A stretch of 46,894 nucleotides of DNA from Paenacidovorax caeni. GTDB lineage: Bacteria; Pseudomonadota; Gammaproteobacteria; Burkholderiales; Burkholderiaceae_C. The stretch lies in the NCBI RefSeq assembly GCF_001298675.1, contig NZ_CYIG01000029.1:1-46894 (forward strand), given 5' to 3'. Positions 8,655 through 16,951 of this stretch are shown piece after piece (positions within the stretch are counted from its first letter, which is position 1; every line of letters starts with the position of its first letter). Under the pieces are notes generated by a model. That model was not told the DNA's origin. It was given only the letters and a program-made list of their open reading frames with translations, and did no database searches. The position numbers and the translations under genes are program-made.

Positions 8655-9532
8655 TGGACTGGGCCTACCTGTTTGAAATCAGCCTCACCGGCATTGCCAG
8701 CGGCGGCCTGTATGCGCTGGCCGCGCTGGCCTTCGTCATGGTTTACAAGGCCACGCGCGTGGTGAACATTGCCATTGGCGAAATGCTCATGGCCGGGGGC
8801 TATTTGTTCTTCACCTTCGCCGCCATGTGGGCGCTGCCGCTGTGGCTGGCCATTCCGGCGGCCGTGCTGGCCTGCGGCCTGCTGGGTGCGGTGATTGAGC
8901 GCACCATGATCCGCCCGCTGCTGGGCGAGCCACCCATCTCCGTCTTCATGGTCACGGTGGGCCTGTCGTCGGTGCTCATCGGCCTGGTGGAAATGGTCTG
9001 GACGGCCGACCAGCGCCGCCTGCCCGAGTTCATGCCCACCAACCCCATCATGGTGGGCGACGCCTTCCTCGCGCCCAAGGTGTTCTGGGGCGCGGTGATT
9101 GCCGCCGTGTTCATTGCCGCCGTGCTGCTGGTGTTTCGCTACTGGCGCGGCGGTGTGGCGCTGCGTGCCACGGCGTCTGACCAAGCGGCGGCGTACTCGG
9201 TGGGCATCAACGTGCCGCGCGTGTTCTCGCTGGCCTGGGTGGCCTCTGCCATGCTGGCGGCCATCTCCGGGATCATCGTCGGCTCGATTGGCGGCATCTC
9301 TTCCAGCATGGGCGTGTTCGGCCTGTCGGTGCTGGTGGTGGTGATCGTGGGCGGCCTGGACAGCGTGCTGGGCGCGCTGGTGGGCGGCATCCTCATCGGG
9401 CTGGTGGAGGCGCTGGCCGGGGCCTACCTGGGCGGCGAATACAAGCTGCTGGCCACCTTTGTGGTGCTGGTCGTCATCCTGATGGCGCGGCCCTACGGCC
9501 TGTTTGGCACCCACGAAATCGAACGTCTTTAA
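8651..9532 (+). CDS. livH: Branched-chain-type ABC transporter permease (LivH)
   Basis: A 293-residue integral membrane permease of the LivH class with about eight hydrophobic segments. It has the N-terminal GIASGGLYALAALAFVMVY block and the conserved cytoplasmic loop around VGINVPRVFSLAWVASAMLA, near the coupling helix that contacts the ATPase. Translation is coupled to livG: its ATG overlaps the livG TGA. It forms the translocation pore together with LivM. Confidence 0.9.
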   Translation: MMDWAYLFEISLTGIASGGLYALAALAFVMVYKATRVVNIAIGEMLMAGGYLFFTFAAMWALPLWLAIPAAVLACGLLGAVIERTMIRPLLGEPPISVFMVTVGLSSVLIGLVEMVWTADQRRLPEFMPTNPIMVGDAFLAPKVFWGAVIAAVFIAAVLLVFRYWRGGVALRATASDQAAAYSVGINVPRVFSLAWVASAMLAAISGIIVGSIGGISSSMGVFGLSVLVVVIVGGLDSVLGALVGGILIGLVEALAGAYLGGEYKLLATFVVLVVILMARPYGLFGTHEIERL

Positions 9533-9544
9533 GGGCTCATCACC

Positions 9545-10582
9545 ATGCGTATCGGAACCCTCAAGGAAAGCTACGTCGCCGACGCGGCGCTGTTCGACTC
9601 ACGCACCCAACATGCGTGGCTCGCCATCGCTGCCGTGCTGCTGGTGCTCTTTCCCTTCATCGCCAGCGATTACTGGCTCTACCTCGCCTGCCTGGTGGCC
9701 ATCAATGTGGCCAGTGCCACAGGGCTGAACATCCTCACCGGCTACACCGGCCTGGTGAGTCTGGGCCAGGCCGCCTTCATGGGCCTGGGTGCCTATACCG
9801 TGGCCATTTTGCAAACGCGCTACGGCACGCCCATGCTGCTGAACCTGCTGGCGGGGGGTGTGGTGGCCATGCTGGGCGGCATCATCGTGGGCATTCCGTC
9901 GCTGCGCGTGAAGGGGCTGTACCTGGCGATTGCCACCATCGCCGCCTCGTTCATTGCGCACTTTCTGTTTGCCAACTTCGAGTTCACCGGCGGCACGGCC
10001 GGGCTGTCGCTGGCCCCGGCGCGCGTGCTGGGCGTGGATTTGGACACCTCGTTTCGCCTGTACTGGCTCATCGTGCCGGTGACGGTGCTGATGCTGCTGG
10101 GCGCGGCCAACCTGTTTCGCACCCGCATTGGCCGCGCCTTCATCGCCATCCGCGACCGCGACATTTCGGCCGAGGTGCTGGGCATTGCCCTGCTGCGCTA
10201 CAAGCTGCTGAGCTTTGGCCTGTCGTCGTTCTACGCTGGCATTGCGGGCGGGCTGTGGGCCTACTTCTTTCGCGTGGTCACGCCCGAGAGCTTTCCGCTG
10301 TCGATGTCGATCTTCTTCCTTGCGGCCATCATCGTCGGCGGCATGGGCAGCATTTTGGGCGGCATTTTGGGCGCGGTGTTCATGACCATGGTGCCCGAGC
10401 TGCTCAAGCTGCTGGTTGATCTGCTGCCCGGCGGCGCCAGCCTGGCGGTGTTCCTCTCGCCCGTGCGCCTGGTGATTTTTGGCGCGCTGATCATCGGCTT
10501 TCTGGTGTTCGAGCCGCTGGGGCTGGCCGAGGTGTGGCGCCGCGTGCGCCGCTTCTTCCACCTGTGGCCCTTCCGCAATTGA
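9545..10582 (+). CDS. livM: Branched-chain-type ABC transporter permease (LivM)
   Basis: A 345-residue LivM-class permease. Typical blocks are ATGLNILTGYTGLVSLGQAAFMGLGAY near residue 60 (family pattern), SLRVKGLYLAIATIA, and the coupling loop FIAIRDRDISAEVLGI. It starts 12 nt after livH and is clearly co-transcribed. About ten membrane segments are apparent. Partner of LivH in the membrane complex. Confidence 0.9.
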   Translation: MRIGTLKESYVADAALFDSRTQHAWLAIAAVLLVLFPFIASDYWLYLACLVAINVASATGLNILTGYTGLVSLGQAAFMGLGAYTVAILQTRYGTPMLLNLLAGGVVAMLGGIIVGIPSLRVKGLYLAIATIAASFIAHFLFANFEFTGGTAGLSLAPARVLGVDLDTSFRLYWLIVPVTVLMLLGAANLFRTRIGRAFIAIRDRDISAEVLGIALLRYKLLSFGLSSFYAGIAGGLWAYFFRVVTPESFPLSMSIFFLAAIIVGGMGSILGGILGAVFMTMVPELLKLLVDLLPGGASLAVFLSPVRLVIFGALIIGFLVFEPLGLAEVWRRVRRFFHLWPFRN

Positions 10583-10660
10583 TGCGCCTTGGCGCAGCCG
10601 CTTTCGCTCCTTCCCTTTCTTGTTTTCATGCCATCACATAACCAACCCAAGGAGACACGC

Positions 10661-11863
10661 ATGGACCAGCAACACAACCAGCCACACATCTCGCACCAGC
10701 GCCGCAACCTCATGCGCGGCGCCGCCGCCCTGGCCGGTGCTGCCGCCCTCACGCACCCGCTGTCGGTGCTGGCGCAGGGCGCCGAAGAGATCGTCATTGG
10801 CGGCTCCATTCCCATGACGGGCGTGTTCGCCTTCGCGGGCGTGGGCATCAACGCCGGTATCCAGGACTACGTGAAGATCATCAACGACGCCGGTGGCATC
10901 AAGGGCCGCAAGGTGAAGTACGTGCCGGAAGACACGGGCTACAAGGTCGATGTGTCGGTGGCCACGTTCAAGAAAATCACCAGCCAGAACAAGGTGAATC
11001 TGTACTACGGCGACTCCACGGGCTTTTCCAAAACCATCAACCCCGAGCTGGAGCGCAACGGCAACATCCTGATGGCCGGTGCCTCGTTTGCCTCTGAACT
11101 GAACGACCCGAAGAAGTACCCGAACCAGTTCCTGGTCGGTCCCGACTACACCGAGATGTTCAGCATCCTGCTCAAGCACATCGCCAAGGAAAAGCCGGGC
11201 GCCAAGGTGGCCTTCGTCTATTCCGACTCCGAGTTTGGCCGCGACCCGATTGAAAAGAGCGAAGCCGAGGCCAAGCGCCTGGGCCTGTCGGTGCCCATCA
11301 AGATCATGACGCCCGCAGGCAGCGTGGACGTGTCCACCGAGGTCATCAAGCTGCGCCGTGCCGCGCCCGACTACACCATCTTCCACGGCTACATCCTCGC
11401 GCCCATCCCCGAGTTCATCACCCAGGGCAAGCAGCAGGGCATGAAATCGAAGTGGATGGGCACGTTCTGGACCATGGACAGCTCCACCGTCATGAAGATG
11501 GGCGAGGCGGCCGACGGCTTCATGGGCGTGATGCCCTACCGCTACTACTACGACACCGAAAAGGCCCCCATGCTGGAAAAGATCCGCGCCATGCGCCCGG
11601 AGTACCAGAGCACGGCCTACATGCAGGGCTTTCTGGCCGCCATGCTGTTCCTGGAGTCGGCCAAGCGCTGCCTCGATGGCAACAAGCCGCTCACCGGCGC
11701 CCACCTCAAGGCCGCGCTCAACAGCCTCAAGGACTTCGACACCGGCGGCCTGATTGGCGTGCCCATCACCATCAGCGGCAACTCCATCCCCGTGGGCCGT
11801 GTGTACCAGGCGGACGTGAAGGCGCAAAAGATGGTGGCCGCGTCCGACTGGATCAAGCTCTGA
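10661..11863 (+). CDS. livJ: ABC transporter substrate-binding protein (LivJ/LivK class) with Tat-type signal
   Basis: A 400-residue periplasmic binding protein. The start at 10661 is preceded by AAGGAGA 6 nt upstream; an earlier in-frame start at 10589 lacks this. The N-terminus carries a twin-arginine motif (QRRNLMRG), a hydrophobic Ala-rich stretch and a cleavage site near VLAQG, so Tat export is likely. The mature part begins EEIVIGGSIPMTG, the usual HAAT fold start. It captures the substrate for LivGHMF. The ligand cannot be read from sequence. Confidence 0.88.
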   Translation: MDQQHNQPHISHQRRNLMRGAAALAGAAALTHPLSVLAQGAEEIVIGGSIPMTGVFAFAGVGINAGIQDYVKIINDAGGIKGRKVKYVPEDTGYKVDVSVATFKKITSQNKVNLYYGDSTGFSKTINPELERNGNILMAGASFASELNDPKKYPNQFLVGPDYTEMFSILLKHIAKEKPGAKVAFVYSDSEFGRDPIEKSEAEAKRLGLSVPIKIMTPAGSVDVSTEVIKLRRAAPDYTIFHGYILAPIPEFITQGKQQGMKSKWMGTFWTMDSSTVMKMGEAADGFMGVMPYRYYYDTEKAPMLEKIRAMRPEYQSTAYMQGFLAAMLFLESAKRCLDGNKPLTGAHLKAALNSLKDFDTGGLIGVPITISGNSIPVGRVYQADVKAQKMVAASDWIKL

Positions 11864-11876
11864 ATGCACTCTGTTT

Positions 11877-11964
11877 TTTATAGCTGCTTGCGCTTGCCCT
11901 GTGGGTGTTTGAGGTTGAAAACAACCCGAACACCTCACACAACCAGCGCAAGCCGCTATCAAAA
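11877..11964. repeat. Long imperfect inverted repeat between livJ and livF
   Basis: The left arm contains TATAGCTGCTTGCGCTTG and the right arm CAGCGCAAGCCGCTATCAAAA; these are mutually complementary. Inner segments (GTTTGAGGTTG around 11908-11918 and CAACCCGAACACC) also pair, so nearly the whole stretch can fold into one hairpin. The arms are members of the dispersed AGCTGCTAGCGCTTG repeat family. It may lower expression of distal genes or stabilise the upstream livJ mRNA. Confidence 0.65.
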
Positions 11965-11995
11965 CAAGAGCCCCGCGCCCTCCTGCCAAGTTGCC

Positions 11996-12817
11996 ATGAC
12001 ACAAGCGTCCCCCGCCACCATCCTCGAAGTCAACAACATCGAGGTCATCTACAACAAGGTCGTGCAGGCCCTGCGCGGCCTGTCGCTGGCCGTGCCGCGC
12101 GGCCACATCGTGGCGCTGCTGGGCAGCAACGGCGCGGGCAAAAGCACCACGCTCAAGGCCGTCTCGGGCCTGCTGCCGCTGGAAAACGGTGCGCTCGAAG
12201 CGGGCAGCATCACCTTCAACGGCCAAAGCACCACTTCCATCGCACCGCAGCTGCTGGTGCGCCGCGGGCTGTCGCACGTCATGGAAGGGCGGCGCGTGTT
12301 CGAGGACCTCACCATCGAGGAAAACCTCATCGCCTCCACCTACGCGCTCAGCGGGCGTGAAAGTGCGGCCAAGCCCGACTTTGACCTGGTGTACGAATAC
12401 TTTCCGCGCCTGCACGAGCGGCGCAAGGGTCTGGCCGGTTACCTCTCGGGCGGCGAGCAGCAAATGCTGGCCATTGGCCGCGCACTCATCGCCCAGCCCG
12501 AGCTGATTTTGCTGGACGAGCCCTCGCTGGGCCTGAGTCCTAAGCTCACCGAAGACATCTTCGGCATCATCGCCCGCATCAACGCCGAGCGCGGTACCTC
12601 CATGCTGCTGGTGGAGCAAAACGCCACCGTGGCGCTGGCCGTGGCGCACAGCGGCTACATCATGGAGAACGGCAAGATCGTCATCGACGGCAGCGCCGAG
12701 CGCCTGGCGAACGACCCCGACGTGCGCGAGTTCTACCTCGGCATGGGCGGCGGCGGCGAAGCCAAGAGCTTCAAAGACATCAAGCACTACAAGCGCCGCA
12801 AGCGCTGGCTGTCATGA
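11996..12817 (+). CDS. livF: Branched-chain-type ABC transporter ATP-binding protein (LivF)
   Basis: A 273-residue LivF-class ATPase, second ATPase of the importer. Walker A GSNGAGKS, signature YLSGGEQQMLAIGRAL, Walker B LILLDEPSLGLSP and the H-loop region VEQN are visible. The C-terminus ends in a basic KHYKRRKRWLS extension. The start at 11996 (MTQASPATILEVNNIEV) was chosen over the longer open frame because upstream sequence is the inverted repeat. It is separated from livJ by that hairpin. Confidence 0.9.
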   Translation: MTQASPATILEVNNIEVIYNKVVQALRGLSLAVPRGHIVALLGSNGAGKSTTLKAVSGLLPLENGALEAGSITFNGQSTTSIAPQLLVRRGLSHVMEGRRVFEDLTIEENLIASTYALSGRESAAKPDFDLVYEYFPRLHERRKGLAGYLSGGEQQMLAIGRALIAQPELILLDEPSLGLSPKLTEDIFGIIARINAERGTSMLLVEQNATVALAVAHSGYIMENGKIVIDGSAERLANDPDVREFYLGMGGGGEAKSFKDIKHYKRRKRWLS

Positions 12818-12823
12818 ACTACA

Positions 12824-12955
12824 TCCCCCTGAGGCGCTGCGCGCCTTCCCCCTTCTCTCGCGCTTGCGCGCGGGAAGGGGGACGCCACCAGCGCGGCGGG
12901 GCGGCCCTTGCGCGGTGGCCACTGGCCTGGGCCACGCCAGTTTTCAAGGCTGCGC
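12824..12955 (+). repeat. Dispersed repeat, family 2 (CCCCCTGAG / CCTTCCCCC type)
   Basis: A GC-rich palindromic intergenic block with CCCCCTGAGGCG, CCTTCCCCC-TCTCTCGCG and GCGGGAAGGGGGACGC. The CCTTCCCCC and GGAAGGGGG parts can pair. Related blocks lie at 25966-26006 (inverted), 37841-37972 and 45506-45669. It fills the gap between livF and the acyl-CoA ligase gene. Confidence 0.7.
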
Positions 12956-12974
12956 CCCAACCGACGCGCATTGG

Positions 12975-14801
12975 ATGACCGACATGAACCTTCCTGAACT
13001 CACCTTGCCCCAGATGCTGCGCCAGCGCGCGCAGCGCGACGCCCAGCGCGTGGCCATTCGGCAAAAAGACTTTGGTATCTGGAAGCCCGTCACCTGGGCG
13101 CAGTACTACCAGCGCGCCTGCCACTTCGGCCAGGGCCTGCAGCAGCTGGGCCTGCCCGCAGGCGGCCATGTGGGCGTGATTGCCGAAAACCGCATCGAAT
13201 GGGTGCTGGCGCAAATGGGCGCGGGCCTGGTGGGCGGCATCACCGTGGGCGTGTACCCCACCAGCCCGGCCAACGAAGTGGCCTACGTGGTGGGCCATGC
13301 CGACATCGACATCATGGTCTGCGAAGACCAGGAGCAGACCGACAAGGTGCTGGAAGCCCTGAGCGCGCTGCCACGCCTGAAAAAAATCATCGTCATGGAG
13401 ACCAAGGGGCTGCGCAGCTTTGCCCCCGAGCACCGCGAACTCATCGCGACCTTCGACGAGGTGGAGCGCCTGGGCGCGGGCATCCACAGCCAGGCACGCA
13501 TTGACGAAGTGCTGGCCAAGCAAACGCTGGACGACATCGGGTTGATGATCTACACCTCCGGCTCCACCGGTAAACCCAAGGGCGCCATGATTTCGTGGCG
13601 CAATATGCGCGGCGTCAGCCCCGGCATCATCGAGCGCCTGCGGCTCAATGCGCATACCACGCACCTGTCGTACCTGCCGCTGTGCCACGTGGCCGAGCAA
13701 ATGCTCACCACCTTTTGCCCCATCTACCTGGGCTCGCAGGTGAACTTTGGCGAATCCATCCGCACCGTGCAGGAAGACCTGCGTGAGGTGGCGCCCACCA
13801 TGTTCCTGGGCGTTCCGCGCATTTGGGAAAAGCTGCACTCGGCCATCAGCATCAAGATGCAGGAAACCGGCGCGCTGCGCCGCGCGCTTTACCAGCGCGC
13901 CCTGGCCGACTGCGCCCCGCTGGCGGAAAAGCCGCGCAGCCAGTGGAGCCTGGGCGAGCGCCTGCGCTACGCCGCGCACTACTGGCTGGTGCTGCGCGCG
14001 CTGCAAAACTTCATCGGCCTGCGCGAAGCCCAGGTGGCGCTGACCGGCGCCGCGCCCATTGCGCCCGATGTGGTGCGCTTTTTCCGCACGCTGGGCGTGC
14101 CACTGATCGAGGTCTATGGCCTGACCGAATCCACCGGCATGGTCACCGGCCACGAACTCGACCGCGTGAGCGTGGGCACCGTGGGCATTCCCACCCAGGG
14201 CGTGCAGTGGCGCATTGCCCAGGGCAGCGACGACGACATGGGCGGGGAGTTCCAGATCAAGGGCGACATGGTGTTCGCCGGGTACTACAAAAACCCCGAG
14301 GCCACGGCGCAAAGCATCCAGGACGGCTGGCTGCACACCGGCGACGTGGTGCGCCTGGTGGACGGGCAGATCAAGATCGTTGATCGCCTGAAAGACATCA
14401 TGATCACCGCGGGCGGCAAGAACCTCACGCCCTCCGAGATCGAGAACACCATGAAGGCCAGCCCCTACATCAAGGAGTGCGTCATCGTGGCCGAGGGGCG
14501 CAAGTTCGTCGGCGCGCTGGTGATGATCGACTACGAGACCGTGGGCAAATGGGCCGAGGCACGGCGCATTGCCTTCACGCATTTCCGCTCGCTGGTGGAA
14601 ACGCCCGAGGTGCGCCAGCTCATCGACGCCGAGATTGCCAGCGGCAACGCCAAGCTGGCCCAGGTTGCGCAAATCCGCAAATTCCACATGCTCACCAAAG
14701 AGCTGGACCACGACGACGGCGAAGTCACCGCCACCATGAAGGTGCGGCGCAGCAGCATCTACAAGACCTACGCTGCCGAGATCGAGGCGCTGTACCGCTG
14801 A
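12975..14801 (+). CDS. AMP-forming long-chain-type acyl-CoA synthetase
   Basis: A 608-residue ANL-superfamily ligase that would activate a carboxylic acid to its CoA thioester. The P-loop TSGSTGKPKG spans residues 194-203. Other motifs are VYGLTEST, GWLHTGDV and the hinge DRLKDIMITAGGKNLTP. The length and insert pattern fit FadD15-like long-chain ligases rather than short acetyl-CoA synthetases. The ATG at 12975 is taken because upstream sequence is the family-2 repeat; a second in-frame ATG at 12984 is equally possible. Its place after livGHMJF suggests it activates the imported acid. Confidence 0.88.
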   Translation: MTDMNLPELTLPQMLRQRAQRDAQRVAIRQKDFGIWKPVTWAQYYQRACHFGQGLQQLGLPAGGHVGVIAENRIEWVLAQMGAGLVGGITVGVYPTSPANEVAYVVGHADIDIMVCEDQEQTDKVLEALSALPRLKKIIVMETKGLRSFAPEHRELIATFDEVERLGAGIHSQARIDEVLAKQTLDDIGLMIYTSGSTGKPKGAMISWRNMRGVSPGIIERLRLNAHTTHLSYLPLCHVAEQMLTTFCPIYLGSQVNFGESIRTVQEDLREVAPTMFLGVPRIWEKLHSAISIKMQETGALRRALYQRALADCAPLAEKPRSQWSLGERLRYAAHYWLVLRALQNFIGLREAQVALTGAAPIAPDVVRFFRTLGVPLIEVYGLTESTGMVTGHELDRVSVGTVGIPTQGVQWRIAQGSDDDMGGEFQIKGDMVFAGYYKNPEATAQSIQDGWLHTGDVVRLVDGQIKIVDRLKDIMITAGGKNLTPSEIENTMKASPYIKECVIVAEGRKFVGALVMIDYETVGKWAEARRIAFTHFRSLVETPEVRQLIDAEIASGNAKLAQVAQIRKFHMLTKELDHDDGEVTATMKVRRSSIYKTYAAEIEALYR

Positions 14802-14859
14802 ATTTCAAGCCTTTTGGGGCTGCAAGGCTTGCTGGGCAAGCGCAAGCAGCTCTTTTTTC
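14802..14859 (-). repeat. Dispersed repeat, family 1 (AGCTGCTNGCGCTTG), inverted copy
   Basis: Read on the minus strand it gives GAGCTGCTTGCGCTTG, then CCCAGCAAGCC and a T-rich flank, matching other copies listed in this window. It fills the 70-bp gap between the ligase and enoyl-CoA hydratase genes. Confidence 0.7.
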
Positions 14860-14871
14860 AGGAGCAAATAA

Positions 14872-15675
14872 ATGAGCGCTACCCCTACGGATGCATCCAC
14901 GGATGCGCCGCTGCTGATCGAGCGCGACGGTGCCATCGTCACCCTGCGCTTTCACCGCCCCGGTGCGCTCAACGCCGTGGATGTGCCCATGGCGCAGGCG
15001 CTGCGCGACGCCGCACGCGCCCTGGCGCAGGACGCCAGCGTGCGCTGCGTGGTGCTGTGCGGTGCGGGCAAAGGCTTTATGGCGGGGGGCGATCTGGCCA
15101 CGCTGCGCGCCGACCCGGTGCAAGGCGCGCGCGATTTGTTGGAGCCGCTGAACGAGGCCGCCACGCTGCTGGCACAGCTCGATGCGCCCGTCATCGCCCA
15201 GGTGCATGGCGTGGCCGCCGGGGCGGGGCTGTCGCTCATGCTGCAGGCCGACTTTGCGCTGGCGGCGGACAACGCACGCTTTAACCTCGCCTACATCAAC
15301 CTGGGCACCAGCTGCGATGTGGGCGCCTCGTGGGCGTTGCCGCGCCTGGTGGGCTTGGGCCGCGCGCTGGAAATTGCCATGCTGGGCGAAGCCTTCACCG
15401 CGCCGCAAGCGCAGCAGTGGGGGCTGATCCACCGCGCCGTGCCCGCCGCCGAGCTGGACGCCGCCGTGCAGCAGCTGGCCCAGCGCCTGGCCAGCGGCCC
15501 CACGCGCGCCTACGGCCACATGCGCCGCCTGATGCGCGCCAGCCTCACGCGCGACCTGGCCACGCAATTGCAGGCCGAGGCCCAGGCGTTTGACGACTGC
15601 GCCCACAGCGCCGACCTGCGCGAGGGCATCGAGGCTTTCTACGCCAAGCGCCCCGCGGCCTTCCAGGGCCGCTGA
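14872..15675 (+). CDS. Enoyl-CoA hydratase/isomerase family protein (PaaG-like active site)
   Basis: A 267-residue crotonase-fold protein. The oxyanion-hole blocks GKGFMAGGDL and VHGVAAGAG are present. Both glutamates of classical enoyl-CoA hydratases are replaced: by my alignment, Ser and Tyr occupy those positions. Asp149 in LGTSCDVGASW matches the Asp in the PaaG-type motif (IPDCGGTW). The C-terminus (SADLREGIEAFYAKR) also resembles PaaG. An enoyl-CoA isomerase role is therefore as likely as hydration. It is the second catabolic gene of the operon. Family call firm, reaction uncertain. Confidence 0.82.
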   Translation: MSATPTDASTDAPLLIERDGAIVTLRFHRPGALNAVDVPMAQALRDAARALAQDASVRCVVLCGAGKGFMAGGDLATLRADPVQGARDLLEPLNEAATLLAQLDAPVIAQVHGVAAGAGLSLMLQADFALAADNARFNLAYINLGTSCDVGASWALPRLVGLGRALEIAMLGEAFTAPQAQQWGLIHRAVPAAELDAAVQQLAQRLASGPTRAYGHMRRLMRASLTRDLATQLQAEAQAFDDCAHSADLREGIEAFYAKRPAAFQGR

Positions 15676-15702
15676 ATCGTTTTTTCTTTTGGAGCTTTCC
15701 CC

Positions 15703-16890
15703 ATGTCCCACCGCGACGTTTTTGTTGTCAGCACCGCCCGCACCGCCATTGGCACCTTTGGCGGCAGCCTGAAAGACGTGCCCAACACCCAGTTGGCCAC
15801 CACCGCCGTCAAGGCCGCCATCGCCCGCTCAGGCCTGGCGCCCGACGCCGTGGGCCATGTGGTGATGGGCAACGTCATTCCCACCGACACCAAGGACGCG
15901 TACCTCTCGCGCGTAGCCGCCATCGATGCGGGCTGCCCCATCGAGACACCAGCCTTCAACGTCAACCGCCTGTGCGGCTCCGGCCTGCAGGCCATCATCA
16001 GCGCGGCGCAGGCCATTGGCTATGGCGACTGCGACGTGGCCGTGGGCGGCGGCAGCGAGAGCATGAGCCGCGGCCCCTACTTCGACCAGGCAGCGCGCTA
16101 CGGCGCACGCATGGGCGACGCCAAGAGCATCGACTACATGCTCGGCATCCTGCACGACCCCTGGCAAAAAATGCACATGGGCATCACCGCCGAGAACGTT
16201 GCCGAGCGCTACAAAATTTCGCGCGAGATGCAGGACGAACTCGCCCTGCAAAGCCAGCAGCGCGCCGCCGCCGCCATCGCTGCGGGCTACTTCAAGGAGC
16301 AGATCGTTCCGGTGGAAATCGCCACACGCAAGGGCACCGTGCTGTTCCAGGAAGACGAGCATGTGCGCGCCAGCACCACCCTGGAAGTGCTGGCGGGCAT
16401 GAAGCCCGCGTTCAAGAAAGACGGCGGCACCGTCACGGCGGGCAACGCCTCGGGCATTAACGATGGCGCCGCTGCCGTGGTGCTGGCTGCGGGCGACCGC
16501 GTGGCCGCCCTGGGCCTGAAACCCCTGGCGCGCCTCGTCGGCTACGCGCACGCGGGCGTGGACCCCGCCTACATGGGCATCGGCCCCGTGCCCGCCACGC
16601 AAAAGGTGCTGGCACGCACCGGCCTGAAGGTGAGCGACATGGATGTGATCGAAGCCAACGAAGCCTTCGCCGCCCAGGCCTGCGCCGTGGTGCAAGAGCT
16701 GGGCCTGGACCCGGCCAAGGTCAACCCCAACGGCTCGGGCATTTCGCTGGGCCACCCCGTGGGTGCCACCGGCGCCATCATCACCACCAAGGCCATTGCC
16801 GAGCTGCACCGCACCGGCGGGCGCTATGCGCTGGTGACCATGTGCATTGGCGGCGGCCAAGGCATCGCTGCCATCTTCGAACGGGTTTGA
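15703..16890 (+). CDS. Acetyl-CoA C-acyltransferase (thiolase)
   Basis: A 395-residue thiolase. The nucleophile is Cys91 in FNVNRLCGSG, the active-site His is in GHPVGATGA, and the second Cys is in MCIGGGQG near the C-terminus. NEAFAAQA, the substrate-binding block, is present. It would cleave a 3-ketoacyl-CoA to acetyl-CoA plus a shortened acyl-CoA. Whether it is degradative (FadA-like) or a biosynthetic acetoacetyl-CoA thiolase cannot be settled from motifs; the operon favours degradation. A GGAGC ribosome-binding site lies upstream of the ATG. Confidence 0.9.
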   Translation: MSHRDVFVVSTARTAIGTFGGSLKDVPNTQLATTAVKAAIARSGLAPDAVGHVVMGNVIPTDTKDAYLSRVAAIDAGCPIETPAFNVNRLCGSGLQAIISAAQAIGYGDCDVAVGGGSESMSRGPYFDQAARYGARMGDAKSIDYMLGILHDPWQKMHMGITAENVAERYKISREMQDELALQSQQRAAAAIAAGYFKEQIVPVEIATRKGTVLFQEDEHVRASTTLEVLAGMKPAFKKDGGTVTAGNASGINDGAAAVVLAAGDRVAALGLKPLARLVGYAHAGVDPAYMGIGPVPATQKVLARTGLKVSDMDVIEANEAFAAQACAVVQELGLDPAKVNPNGSGISLGHPVGATGAIITTKAIAELHRTGGRYALVTMCIGGGQGIAAIFERV

Positions 16891-16946
16891 GTCTTTTTGG
16901 CCTCTAGCGCTTGCTAGCCAAGCGCGAGCAGCTCTTTATTCCATAG
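16891..16946 (-). repeat. Dispersed repeat, family 1, inverted copy
   Basis: On the minus strand it reads AGAGCTGCTCGCGCTTGG, then CTAGCAAGCGCTAGAGGCC and a run of A. The two CGCTTG/CAAGCG halves pair into a hairpin. It fills the thiolase to acyl-CoA dehydrogenase gap and is one of the most complete copies here. Confidence 0.75.
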
Positions 16947-16951
16947 CAACC

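Noticed and set aside
12819-14711. A 630-residue minus-strand open frame opposite the acyl-CoA ligase
   Set aside because: The plus-strand ligase has complete ANL motifs in order; the minus frame has no recognisable motif and a skewed His/Ala/Gly composition.
16847-16951. Upstream in-frame extension of the acyl-CoA dehydrogenase
   Set aside because: It translates the end of the thiolase gene and a dispersed repeat. The ATG at 16952 begins the part that looks like the family.
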